A DNA stretch of 64,000 nt from Orychophragmus violaceus (lineage: Eukaryota > Streptophyta > Magnoliopsida > Brassicales > Brassicaceae): the NCBI GenBank assembly GCA_030180135.1, contig CM058230.1:18105082-18169081 (forward strand), written 5' to 3'. A program made the position numbers and the translations under genes. The notes beneath the pieces were generated by a model. The model had not been told where the DNA came from. It was given only the letters and a program-made list of their open reading frames with translations, and searched no databases. Of the stretch, positions 31,983-42,355 are shown piece by piece (the first letter of the stretch is position 1; each line of letters begins with the position of its first letter).

Positions 31983-32329
31983 ATCTAGCCAAACCTATAA
32001 TGGGGATGCTCTTATAAATAAAACCAATTTATTTCACCATATATTTAGTGGAGTTTTACAACACCATTACCGAAAATATAAATAAAAATATAAATAAAGA
32101 AACAGAAAAATTCTATACAGTTAATAACAGAAAATGTGAGCCAGGTTTTCTTTCGGTACTCTGCCATTTACAAAGCTAGGAGTCTTCACCCGACGTTTGT
32201 GTTGATATTGTCTTAGTTTGCCTTTTTCAAATATTTGGACTGTATGTTGCTTTCCAGCATTCTATTTACTTTCGTTATTATTTTGGGCTGTGTATTCTTC
32301 CCGTAGCCCATTAATTTTATTATGTAATT
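31983..32329. other. Intergenic DNA, no gene seen
   Basis: No coding frame or repeat recognised. Confidence 0.5.
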
Positions 32330-32379
32330 GATTAGTCTTTGCGTTGACAAAAAAAAAAAAAAAAAAGATTAGTCTTTGC
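32330..32379 (+). mobile_element. Extremely truncated retroposon: 24-bp insert with 13-bp duplication
   Basis: GATTAGTCTTTGC occurs at 32330-32342 and again at 32367-32379. Between them lie only GTTGAC and 18 adenines. This is what a LINE- or SINE-mediated insertion leaves when reverse transcription stops almost at once. Confidence 0.75.
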
Positions 32380-32399
32380 CTGGGACCGCACGACGGGAA

Positions 32400-32612
32400 G
32401 AATTTTGATGCGGTTTCTTTGTGACCGGTAAATTCTAGAGCATACTTCCAAGTTCCAACCGATACACTATCCTTTGGAAAGACGTTGGAAATTTCCGACT
32501 GATTTCTGACGACTATCATTTTATTGGATTTCGTTGGAAAATTGTTGAAAATTTTCGATGATTATAAATCGTCAAAAATTCCATCGGAATTACCTAAGTT
32601 TTTTTTTTAGTG
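32400..32612 (+). mobile_element. Possible CACTA-type transposon end
   Basis: The stretch is rich in GGAAATTTCCGAC, TTTTCGATGATT and CCATCGGAATT words, typical of subterminal repeats of Brassicaceae CACTA elements. It ends TTTTTTTTTAGTG, the complement of CACTAAAA. Only this end is visible; no partner terminus was found. Confidence 0.4.
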
Positions 32613-33540
32613 TTCTCTCCCAATTGAATTATCCTCGTTTGCAAAATAAACAAAACTAGCTACGTTTTATTATCTTGTTTAAAGCACGAAGGAATCTCTG
32701 GTAGCGGAGGAGCCGAAGGTGGTATGGTTATTACTAAAGTGGCTTTAGAGCATTTCCATTGGAAATCTCTTATGAAAAACCTTCATTTAAAATAAATCAA
32801 AATTAATAAAATATTATTATTTTTAATTCTAAAAGTTAAGAAATTCTCAAAAGTTCTCATATGAAAAACTCTAAAAATCCTCTTTTTAGAATAGTGACAT
32901 TTGTCATATTCTAAGTGATTCATACACTTTTTATAAGTCAAATATCCTTTGATTTATAATCTTAATTATATAGTTTATAAATTATTATTTTTATTGTTAA
33001 TTATTTTAAAAATCATAAAATAAAAGTATCTATATATCAAGTTTCATTTTGTATATTTAAATTCTATAGTTATTATTTTTAATATAAGTTATAGTTAATA
33101 CAAAATATTAAATTAATACAATAATATAATATTCATTAAGCAATATATATTATATATTTTTATTAACATTTTATAAATAATATTTTATTATATATTTAGT
33201 TAATATTAGTTAAAATAGTAGAATAATATTATATCAATATTGTTTTAGTTAAAATAATAGTTAAATACAAAAAAAAGATTCTGAAGTTTTGAAAAACTAA
33301 AAACAATTTAGTATTATAAAAATCAATTATAATTAACAAAAAGTATTCTATTTAAGAAATAATTTGATATGTGTAAAACTATTAGTTAAAATTTTATTAC
33401 AAAAATATTTAAGTTAAATTATATTAAAATATTAATAGTATATTAGTGAAAAACTTATACAGACATAAAATTGAGATAAAATGTTTTTAAATTAAAATAT
33501 ACTTAAAATATTAATATTATATTAGTGAAAAATTCATTGG
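32613..33540. other. AT-rich intergenic DNA
   Basis: Very AT-rich, with scattered AATATTAAT-type words. No gene seen. Confidence 0.6.
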
Positions 33541-34080
33541 ATTTCTCACCATGGATAGCCTTATGAATCATAGGAAAATACCCCTGTTCGGAAACGCGCC
33601 GCCGAGGCCCGCATACTCGCCGGAGAAGCGCTCGGCGGCCGTTCACCGCCGCGATTTGGTGCAAGTCGGCACAAAAATCGGATTTTGGAAAAACATCACG
33701 ATATTCTTCAATTCGTGTCATAAATCGAATGTATGCATATATATCTATCATATCTGAGTGAAAACTATAAGAAAATCATGTTAAAACAGTGTTAATTTTG
33801 AAGGAAAAAAAATTGGAGGCAGAGATTAGGTCAAAAAAATCGCAGGAGCTGCAGGACTCGAACTCGCGCCTTCGAATGCATCTCGGGAAAGCTTAACCAA
33901 TAGGCTACGTTGGATTTTTGATTTTATTACGAAACTATAATTTATATAGTGATATGCACGTAAACATATTAAAAATTCCGCCCCGTGTATATCCCGTGTA
34001 ATCCCCGATTTTGTCATAAGGCGCTAGGCCCAACCCCACCGCCCGACTAGCGCCTAGCGAGTATTCGAACATTGGAAAAT
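33541..34080 (-). mobile_element. Repeat with tRNA-like (SINE-type) module
   Basis: On the minus strand 33912-33842 reads as a tRNA-like module: an A-box match TAGCCTATTGG followed by B-box GTTCGAGTCC. To its right lies a GC-rich palindromic motif around 34020-34060 (GCGCTAGGCCC and GACTAGCGCCTAGCG). To its left is a GC-rich patch with CGCCGCCGAGGCC (33597). It is consistent with a SINE or SINE-like repeat, but its ends and any target duplication were not found. Confidence 0.4.
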
Positions 34081-34229
34081 ACTATAAAATGAATAATTTA
34101 TTGCAAAGCGAAACGCTATTACAGACCGCGTATGACCTCTTGGGAAACAACTCAAAGGAAAACACACAAATATCACATATTATTGATGAAAAAGAGGTAA
34201 AACAAACTCAATCTTTTACATAAAATGAA

Positions 34230-34824
34230 TGTAAGTTTGATTTGGGTCAGACATTAAGGGTTTGGTATTGGGCTTGTGCAAAGTGATACAAGGCCCAACC
34301 AGTTAGAAACCCTGTTAAGGCTTTCACAGGATGAAACGGTCGAGAGGTTTGTCGTTTCATGGTAACGTCCAAAATGTGCAGTGGAAAGATCTCGTAAAAG
34401 GTTTGTTACGAGGTTGTTACTGAGCACAGGCGAATGTGCTGAGCTGTACCTGCGCAGTCAAAGAAGGAACGTTAAAAGGTGACGAGAGGAACAATCTAGA
34501 GTGTGTACAAGAGAGAGAATATAGCTAGAGAGAGGATAGGGTTTAGAGCAAGGTCGTCTCCTACCTTTGGCTCTGGTTATCCCCTGTTTATTCTCTGTTT
34601 ACTCTGAGCTATTGTGGTGTGCATCTTGTACGTTTGATCTCTTGATTAGTGAAAGCCTTGAGAGCTGGTATAAGCTCTCCAAGACGTACCTTGGCCGCAT
34701 TGGCCTTGGGAACTTGTACTTCTCGTGTCGTCTTCTTCATTCTCTATTTTAGATCTGCAAAACACAAACAAATACCAAATTATCTAGTCTGAACAAGTAA
34801 TCCGATGAGCTAAAATATCTTACA
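34230..34824 (+). repeat. 5' LTR of the young Copia element
   Basis: Begins TGTAAGTTTG and ends ATATCTTACA. It should contain the promoter. It also holds a 61-codon frame starting MALVIPCLFS that is repeated unchanged in the 3' LTR; this shows LTR identity rather than a gene. Confidence 0.95.
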
Positions 34825-35106
34825 AGTGGTATCAGAGCCTCGTTTGAGGCATTCTAGAGGATATTCTCGGTTCAGGGTTTACGGATTTTCTGGGTTCTTC
34901 GGACTTTCTCTTCAAGGTTTTCTATCTGTGGTAAGGAAGACGTTTCTTATCATTAGTAGATCTTGGTATTCTGGTGTTCTTGGTATTCTGGTTTGTTCTG
35001 GGTTTTCTGATCTGATATTGTTCGGTGGAGCTCTGTGGGTTTTCTGGTTGTGCTTTGAGATCTTCGAGTGTTTGGTTTTCTGAAGATCTAAGTGTTAGCA
35101 GTCAGG

Positions 35107-38100
35107 ATGGAGCCTACAAAGGGTAAATGGGAAGTAGACAGGTTTGATGGAGAAGGGGATTTCTCTATATGGAAGCATAGAATCTTGGCTCAGCTAGAGA
35201 TCCTTGGTCTAGACTCGGTATTGAATGTTAGTGATGAGGATTCATCAGGTCCAAAGGAGAAAGGAGAAGAAGTTCATGATCCTAAGAGACTAGAAAAGGA
35301 CAGAAGGGTAAGGAATCTTCTCAGTATGAGCGTTTCTGATATGGTCCTGAGAAAGATTAAGCTCAAGCACAAGGATGCTCAAAGCATGTGGGATGCTTTA
35401 GAATCTCAGTATCAAGATAAGTCCCTACCAAATAGATTCTATCTCAAACAAAGATTCTATAGCTTCAAGATGGAGGAGGGTAAAAATCTGGATAAGAATC
35501 TGGATGTGTTCAATAAACTCATCTCAGATTTGGCAAGTCTAGACGTTGAGATTAGCGATGAAGATCAAGCTGTGATACTGCTTAACAGCCTACCATCACA
35601 GTTTGCACAACTCGTACACACTCTGAAATATAGAGGTGGTAAGGATTCTATAACTCTAAAGGAGGTGACTACCTCAGCCTATTCATTGGAGACTGAGTTA
35701 AAGCAAAAGGGAAGCTATCAACCTAAAGCCTCAAATGAGGGTTTATTCATCCAGTCCAAGCCTTCAAATGACAAAAAGGCTAGTGGGAAGGGCAAACAAA
35801 CTGACAAAGGTAAAGCAAAAACCAAGACGAAAAGGGTTTGCTGGGTTTGTGGAGCTGAAGGCCACTTTAAAAAGGACTGTCCAAGGAAAGGACAATCCAG
35901 TAATGCAAGAGCAAATGTTGGCCAGGGATTAGATGATGAGCCTTTAGTGTTGACTGCTTCAGAATCAAGTCTCAGGGATGGATGGGTATTAGACTCTGGT
36001 TGTTCCTATCATCTGACCTATAGAAAGGATCTTATGTTTGATATTCAGGAGATTGATGGAGGTAAGATCCTTATGGGTAATGATACTCATTGTATGGTCA
36101 CAGCTATAGGGAGTATCAGTTTTGTCAATAATCATAACAAAACTGTGGTATTGACTAAGGTCAGATATGCTGCTACTGCTACAAGAAACTTGATCTCGTT
36201 GGGACAGTTGGAATCACAGGGGTGTTGGTTTCAATCAAAGAATTTCAGACTACAAGTGTATCTAAAAGATCAGGAGGTTATTGCAGGCAACTATCAGGAT
36301 ACTCTCTACATTCTTGATGGAAAACCAGTGGAACCCCAAGCGAATGCAGGAATTAAGGCAACAGATAAGACTATGCTCTGGCATAGTAGACTGGGACATA
36401 TGAGCGCTAAGGGATTACAGGTATTGGCTAAGAAAGAATTGATAAACACTGAAGAAATTAAGGAGTTAAGCCAATGTGAATTCTGTGTTCTCGGGAAGTT
36501 CCATAAGCTGTCTTATAAGACTGGAAGGCATACCTCAAGAGAACCTCTGGAATATGTTCATTCAGATCTTTGGGGTTCACCTAATGTTACCCCAAGTCTG
36601 TCCAAATGTCAGTACTATATCTCATTTGTGGACGACTTCTCAAGGAAAGTTTGGATCTATTTTCTGCGAACCAAGGATGAAACATTCAGTAAGTTTACAG
36701 AGTGGAAGGCTGCTGTGGAGAATCAAAAGGGGCTAAAACTCAAAGCTTTAAGAACCGACAATGGGCTAGAATACTGCAATAAGATCTTTGATGATCATTG
36801 CAAAGCTCATGGAATCTTAAGGCATAAAACTTGCCCATATACGCCGCAGCAAAACGGGGTCGCAGAAAGGCTAAATAGAACAATTATGGAAAAGGTGAGA
36901 AGTCTCTTGAGTGAGACTGGTCTGGGAGAAAAATACTGGGCAGAGGCTGCATCTACAGTGGTCTATATGATAAATAGATCTCCATCCACTCCTTTGAACT
37001 TTGAAGTTCCTGAGCAAGTGTGGTCTGGTGTAAAACCAGATTACTCACATATGAGAAGATTTGGATGTCTTGCTTTCTATCACATAGACCAAGGGAAGCT
37101 CAAGCCAAGAGCAAGAAAAGGAATCATGTTGGGGTATCCACAAGGTGTTAAGGGTTATAGGATCTGGAGTTTCGAAGAGAAACGCTGTGTAACAAGCAGA
37201 AATGTCACCTTCTGGGAAGATACTCTCTATAAAGATGTTATTGAAAACAATATCAAGAACTCTGAAGCTATAAAGAAAGGAAAAGAGAAAGTATCTATGG
37301 AATTAGAAGGTGACAAAGAGAAGGAGTTGTCACAGGGAGAGACCTCAGAAGTAGGTGGAGCTGCTCAGGAAACACCAACTCCAAATGAAGGTACTCCAGT
37401 GACACCTACTGGAGGTGGAGTTTCACAGCAAGCTCAAACTGAATCAGAAGAAGATTCTGATGAAGAAGAAAGCTCGGATAATGTTGATAACTATCTTCTT
37501 GTCAGAGACAGAGAAGCTAGAATCAGGAAACCTCCTAGTAGATTTGACGATGAAGACTTTGCTGCCTACGCTCTAACTGTTGCTGAGATAATGGAAATGG
37601 ATGAACCTAGGTCTTTCCAAGAAGCTATGAAAAGCAGCAACAAAGATAAGTGGCTAGCAGCAACAGAAGAAGAAATGGATTCATTGAATAAGAATTCTAC
37701 TTGGAAGATTATAGAGCGACCTAAAGGGCAAAGAACAATAGGCTGTAAGTGGGTGTTCAAGCTTAAGCCTGGTATTCCTGGGATTGAAGAGCCAAGATTT
37801 AAAGCGAGACTAGTTGCTAAAGGGTTTTCTCAGATTGAGGGAATTGATTACAATGAGGTTTTCTCGCCGGTTGTTAAACACACTACTATCAGATTAATGC
37901 TATCTATGGTAGTAAATAAGGATTTTGAATTAGAGCAGCTGGATGTTAAAACCGCGTTCTTACACGGAGATCTGGATGAAAGAATCCTAATGGAACAACC
38001 TGAAGGTTATTCAAAAGGGAATAAGGTTTGTTTATTGCAGAGGTCACTCTACGGGTTAAAACAGTCTCCTCGTCAGTGGAACTTGAGGTTTAACAAGTTC

Positions 38101-39159
38101 ATGAAGCATCAGAAGTTCACTAGAAGTAAGCTGGACTCCTGTGTATACTTCAGGAGCTACGGGGAAGGAAAGAATGTGTATCTTCTACTTTACGTAGACG
38201 ATATGCTGGTAGCAGCAGAGGATATGAAAGAAATTCAGAAGGTTAAGGATATGCTAAGCAAAGAATTCGAGATGAAAGACCTAGGACCTGCAAGGAGAAT
38301 CCTAGGCATGGACATTTTAAGGGAAAGAGAGAAAGGTATTCTAAAGCTATCTCAAGAATCCTATGTTAATAAGATTGTAAAGAACTTTGGGGCTGATCAC
38401 TGGAAGACAGTGAGTACACCTATTGGTTGTCACTTTAAACTGTCTAGTACTAAACCTGAAGATAAAAAGGAAGCAGAGATAGCAATGAAGAACGTACCTT
38501 ACTCCAGCGCAGTCGGAAGTGTGATGTATGCGATGGTTGGGTCTCGACCAGATATTGCTCACGCCGTGGGTCTTGTTAGTCGCTTCATGAGTGCACCTAA
38601 CAAAGATCACTGGGAAGCTGTTAAATGGGTATTACGATATCTCAAAGCAAGTTCAGGGTATAAGCTCACATTTAGTAAATCAACAGAGTTTGATATCAAG
38701 GGTTATTGTGATAGCGATTATGCTACTGACCTTGATCGAAGAAGATCGATTACAGGGTATACTTTCCAGGTGGGTGGTAATACAGTAAGCTGGCGCTCAG
38801 GCCTACAACACATAGTAGCACTATCAACGACAGAAGCAGAATTCATGGCTTTAGCAGAAGCAACTAAAGAGGGACTTTGGTTAAAGATGATTACCTGTGA
38901 GCTAGGGTTTCCTCAGAAACAGTTCCAACTCTTCTGTGATTCGCAGAGTGCACTGTGCCTTGCGAAGAATAGCGTCTTCCATGAGAGGACGAAGCATATT
39001 CAGACGCGCTACTACTTCATCAGAGACGTCATTGATGATGGCGATTTGGTGGTGACTAAAATTGATACAAAGATCAATCCAGCGGATATTCTTACCAAGG
39101 CAGTTCCGATTGCCAAGTTTGAAGCTGGAAGATGTCAATTGAAGGTTATGGAAGATTGA
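35107..39159 (+). CDS. Copia gag-pol polyprotein, intact
   Basis: The ATG at 35107 (MEPTKGKWEVDRFDG) is preferred because plant Copia gag begins this way; an in-frame ATG at 35092 adds five residues. Counting from 35092: gag UBN2-like region to about aa 200; zinc knuckle CWVCGAEGHFKKDC at about 250; protease VLDSGCSYHLT near 300; pre-integrase LWHSRLGHMSAKGL near 427; integrase from HSDLWGS (489) through RTDNGLEYC (555) to PQQNGVAERLNR; reverse transcriptase CKWVFKLKPG, QLDVKTAFLHGDL and YVDDMLVA (1034); RNase H WRSGLQHIVALSTTEAEF (1230) and FHERTKHIQTRYYFIRD. No stop or frameshift was found, and all catalytic motifs are present. Confidence 0.96.
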   Translation: MEPTKGKWEVDRFDGEGDFSIWKHRILAQLEILGLDSVLNVSDEDSSGPKEKGEEVHDPKRLEKDRRVRNLLSMSVSDMVLRKIKLKHKDAQSMWDALESQYQDKSLPNRFYLKQRFYSFKMEEGKNLDKNLDVFNKLISDLASLDVEISDEDQAVILLNSLPSQFAQLVHTLKYRGGKDSITLKEVTTSAYSLETELKQKGSYQPKASNEGLFIQSKPSNDKKASGKGKQTDKGKAKTKTKRVCWVCGAEGHFKKDCPRKGQSSNARANVGQGLDDEPLVLTASESSLRDGWVLDSGCSYHLTYRKDLMFDIQEIDGGKILMGNDTHCMVTAIGSISFVNNHNKTVVLTKVRYAATATRNLISLGQLESQGCWFQSKNFRLQVYLKDQEVIAGNYQDTLYILDGKPVEPQANAGIKATDKTMLWHSRLGHMSAKGLQVLAKKELINTEEIKELSQCEFCVLGKFHKLSYKTGRHTSREPLEYVHSDLWGSPNVTPSLSKCQYYISFVDDFSRKVWIYFLRTKDETFSKFTEWKAAVENQKGLKLKALRTDNGLEYCNKIFDDHCKAHGILRHKTCPYTPQQNGVAERLNRTIMEKVRSLLSETGLGEKYWAEAASTVVYMINRSPSTPLNFEVPEQVWSGVKPDYSHMRRFGCLAFYHIDQGKLKPRARKGIMLGYPQGVKGYRIWSFEEKRCVTSRNVTFWEDTLYKDVIENNIKNSEAIKKGKEKVSMELEGDKEKELSQGETSEVGGAAQETPTPNEGTPVTPTGGGVSQQAQTESEEDSDEEESSDNVDNYLLVRDREARIRKPPSRFDDEDFAAYALTVAEIMEMDEPRSFQEAMKSSNKDKWLAATEEEMDSLNKNSTWKIIERPKGQRTIGCKWVFKLKPGIPGIEEPRFKARLVAKGFSQIEGIDYNEVFSPVVKHTTIRLMLSMVVNKDFELEQLDVKTAFLHGDLDERILMEQPEGYSKGNKVCLLQRSLYGLKQSPRQWNLRFNKFMKHQKFTRSKLDSCVYFRSYGEGKNVYLLLYVDDMLVAAEDMKEIQKVKDMLSKEFEMKDLGPARRILGMDILREREKGILKLSQESYVNKIVKNFGADHWKTVSTPIGCHFKLSSTKPEDKKEAEIAMKNVPYSSAVGSVMYAMVGSRPDIAHAVGLVSRFMSAPNKDHWEAVKWVLRYLKASSGYKLTFSKSTEFDIKGYCDSDYATDLDRRRSITGYTFQVGGNTVSWRSGLQHIVALSTTEAEFMALAEATKEGLWLKMITCELGFPQKQFQLFCDSQSALCLAKNSVFHERTKHIQTRYYFIRDVIDDGDLVVTKIDTKINPADILTKAVPIAKFEAGRCQLKVMED

Positions 39160-39273
39160 AGCTAGCTCGAGTTTGAGCTAGGGTTTCTGACAGGGTGAAC
39201 TGTTGGAAAGGAGAGAGATGGGATTGGTCAAGATTCTTTCTCGGTTATGTCTGAAGAAAATCAAGGTGGAGAA

Positions 39274-39868
39274 TGTAAGTTTGATTTGGGTCAGACATTA
39301 AGGGTTTGGTATTGGGCTTGTGCAAAGTGATACAAGGCCCAACCAGTTAGAAACCCTGTTAAGGCTTTCACAGGATGAAACGGTCGAGAGGTTTGTCGTT
39401 TCATGGTAACGTCCAAAATGTGCAGTGGAAAGATCTCGTAAAAGGTTTGTTACGAGGTTGTTACTGAGCACAGGCGAATGTGCTGAGCTGTACCTGCGCA
39501 GTCAAAGAAGGAACGTTAAAAGGTGACGAGAGGAACAATCTAGAGTGTGTACAAGAGAGAGAATATAGCTAGAGAGAGGATAGGGTTTAGAGCAAGGTCG
39601 TCTCCTACCTTTGGCTCTGGTTATCCCCTGTTTATTCTCTGTTTACTCTGAGCTATTGTGGTGTGCATCTTGTACGTTTGATCTCTTGATTAGTGAAAGC
39701 CTTGAGAGCTGGTATAAGCTCTCCAAGACGTACCTTGGCCGCATTGGCCTTGGGAACTTGTACTTCTCGTGTCGTCTTCTTCATTCTCTATTTTAGATCT
39801 GCAAAACACAAACAAATACCAAATTATCTAGTCTGAACAAGTAATCCGATGAGCTAAAATATCTTACA
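39274..39868 (+). repeat. 3' LTR of the young Copia element
   Basis: Same length and, by eye, the same sequence as the 5' LTR. Expected to supply the RNA 3' end and polyadenylation signal. Confidence 0.95.
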
Positions 39869-40135
39869 ATGCATAAGAGAAGTCGAGGGAAAATACTTTA
39901 CGTCGGGGGGCATATCAATCTATCTCCAGGGCGACACCTGCTGAGTACGAGATAGACTAATGGAGTAACCACAACCACTTCACAAAAACAATCCACTGGG
40001 TTTTCTTCGGGTTTCGTAACCTGTAGAAAGTTGCAACAGCTGGCAAAACCTCCCGGGAGATTGCCACATGCGCTAATTTAGTTGCAACACATGCATACTC
40101 TATGTTTTAAAACATTTGTGATAAGTAATTAACTA

Positions 40136-40137
<2 letters not shown>
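39869..40137. other. Intergenic DNA, no gene seen
   Basis: Moderately GC-rich compared with its right neighbour, but without a recognisable frame. Confidence 0.4.

Positions 40138-40213
<76 letters not shown>
40138..40213. repeat. (AT)n microsatellite
   Basis: About 38 uninterrupted AT units. It is likely to be length-variable and able to extrude as a cruciform. Confidence 0.97.
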
Positions 40214-40215
<2 letters not shown>

Positions 40216-40419
40216 CCCCAAGTCAATATGTATATTATAGCCTCAACTTGATGAACTGTATAACATAAATTAATGAAGATAAATTTATTCAAACTAGTAT
40301 TTATCTTTACCAGAATTACTAGTTTAGTATCATTCACTAAAAATTTATTAAGTTAGTATTAAATGTATAAAAACTAAATTATTATTATGATTAAGCAAGT
40401 AATTAATTTATTTTATTTT

Positions 40420-40745
40420 AAATTTTTAAAATAAAAATTTTAAATATAGAAAAATGTAAAATTATAATCAAAAACTAAAACTAAAAACTAAAACTAAAAC
40501 TAAAAATTTTAAACTAAAATTAAAAATTTTAAACTAAAATTAAAAAATTTAAACTAAAATTAAAAATTTAAAAATTTAAAACTAAATAAATAAAAATTTA
40601 AATTAAAAATAAAATTAAATATAAAATATTAAAAATTAAAAATTTAAACTAAAAATTAAAAAACTAAAAACTAATTTAAAAAAACTAAAAACTAAAAAAT
40701 AAAATAAAAATTAAAAAATTAAAAAATTAAAACAAAAAAAATAAA
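40420..40745. repeat. Low-complexity AAACTAAAATTAAAAATTT array
   Basis: Degenerate repeats of TAAAAATTTAAACTAAAA-type words, almost free of G on the plus strand. No coding content. Confidence 0.85.
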
Positions 40746-42355
40746 AATAGGAGCATATGGCTGATTTGGGAGAAAAGTTCTTGCAATAACGGTCAAAAAT
40801 GAACTGGCTAAAAGTGGGGGATAACAATAGTCATACATATTACAACACAGTGAAGATGAGACAAGCGAGGAACTCTGTTAGAGAGATTATTTACCGTGAT
40901 GGCCATGTAGTAACTAACGTGGATGATGAGGTTGAGAGTTTTTTTTGTAGGAATTTGGGTAGTATATACCAGAAAACTACAAGGGAATTTCAGTAGATAA
41001 TCTAGAGTACCTACTAAGGTTTCGATGCTCAGATATTGATCACCTGCTGCTAACAAAATCTGTTACTGAAGAAGAAATAAAATGTGTCTTATTTAAAATG
41101 GGCAGTAACAATTCTCAAGGATCATATGGTTATACTGTGGAGTTTTTCAAGAAAGCTTGGCCGGTTATTGGTGGTGACTTTCTGGTGGCGATCCAATTTT
41201 TTTGATAAGGGATTCTTACCTAAAGGTCTAAACTCGACGATTCTAACTCTTATTCCTAAAAATTCAGAAAAATGAAAGATTATAGACCTATCAGCTGTTA
41301 CAATGTCTTCTACAAAGTGATTCCCTGATAACTGCCCTTTCTCATGAAAGAGATAAATGGCTTTACTTTGTTCTTTTCCAAGATTGTAGCCAACAAATTA
41401 AAGAACAGCCTTCCTAAGTTTATTGCTTTGAATCAGTATGCCTTCGTGAAAGATAGATTGTTGATAACTACCATAAGGATTATGTATTTTTTCATTTTGC
41501 TCTTAAGATTGAAATTTCAAAGGCTTTTAACATTGTCTAATGGCTTTTTGATAAATACTCTCAAAGCTTTGAACTTCCCAGCTAAATTCATCCATTGGAT
41601 CTCCTTATATATAATGACAGCTTCCTTTTCTGTGCAAGTAAATGGTGATTTTGCAGGTTTTTGAGAAGTGCACGAGGCTTGAAACAAGGATGTGCTTTGT
41701 CACCATACCTCTTCGTAATATGCATGGATGCAGTGGCAGAGCTAGAAAATATTTTTACCGGGGTCAATATATTATAAAAATAAAATTAAATTAATATACC
41801 ATAAATAGCTTTTAAACATTTTTATCAATATATATGTTTAAAAATCTTATAAAACATTTTATATCATTGAAATAAATTTCTAAAATAATTTATAGTTAAA
41901 GTAATATAATTTTAATTTATTATCATAATTTTATTTAAATTAAATTACATATTGATATTATTTAGCGATTTTTATATAAATCATTGTCTCATCCAATGTT
42001 TATTTATCATATTTTTATAATCTCAATTTTTATACTTAATAAATCTAAGATAAAAATCAACAAAAATTGTTTTAGTGGTATTTAAAAATCACTTTAAAAT
42101 TTTATTTATCCTAACTATAGAATAAAGAAAAGACAAATACACAGTTTTAGTTCAAGTTATATGAAAAATAAATGTCAGCAAAAAATTGACGTTAGGCAAT
42201 TCTAATAAGCTCATTTAACCGGTTTTATTTACTCAAGTGAATTTGTGAGAAAAAAAATTAATGTGTGGATTTGGGTTAATTTAAGATGATCAATTAATTG
42301 TTTTTATTTGAAGTCAAGTGGGCTTTGATTAGATAGGGATCAGCAGAAAGGAATT

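Larger units (their letters stand above)
34230..39868 (+). mobile_element. Young, apparently complete Copia retrotransposon
   Basis: 5639 bp with two 595-bp LTRs (34230-34824, 39274-39868) in which I saw no difference. The primer-binding site TGGTATCAGAGCC (34827-34839) is a full complement of the initiator tRNA 3' end. The polypurine stretch is AAGGTGGAGAA just before the right LTR. One uninterrupted 1355-codon gag-pol is present. Flanks ATGAA (34225) and ATGCA (39869) are a 5-bp target duplication with one mismatch. All parts needed for mobility appear present. Confidence 0.95.

Noticed and set aside
32262..32519. 85-codon minus-strand frame
   Set aside because: It contains a phenylalanine run from the poly-A stretch of the retroposon stub and has no domain.
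34826..35083. 85-codon frame between the primer-binding site and gag of the young Copia element
   Set aside because: Starts inside the primer-binding site, has a Phe/Gly/Leu-rich composition and no family resemblance; probably leader sequence.
39611..39796. 61-codon frame present in both LTRs of the young Copia element
   Set aside because: Its repetition is explained by LTR identity, and it has no domain.
40107..40337. 76-codon minus-strand frame with an Ile-Tyr run
   Set aside because: The run is a translation of the AT microsatellite.
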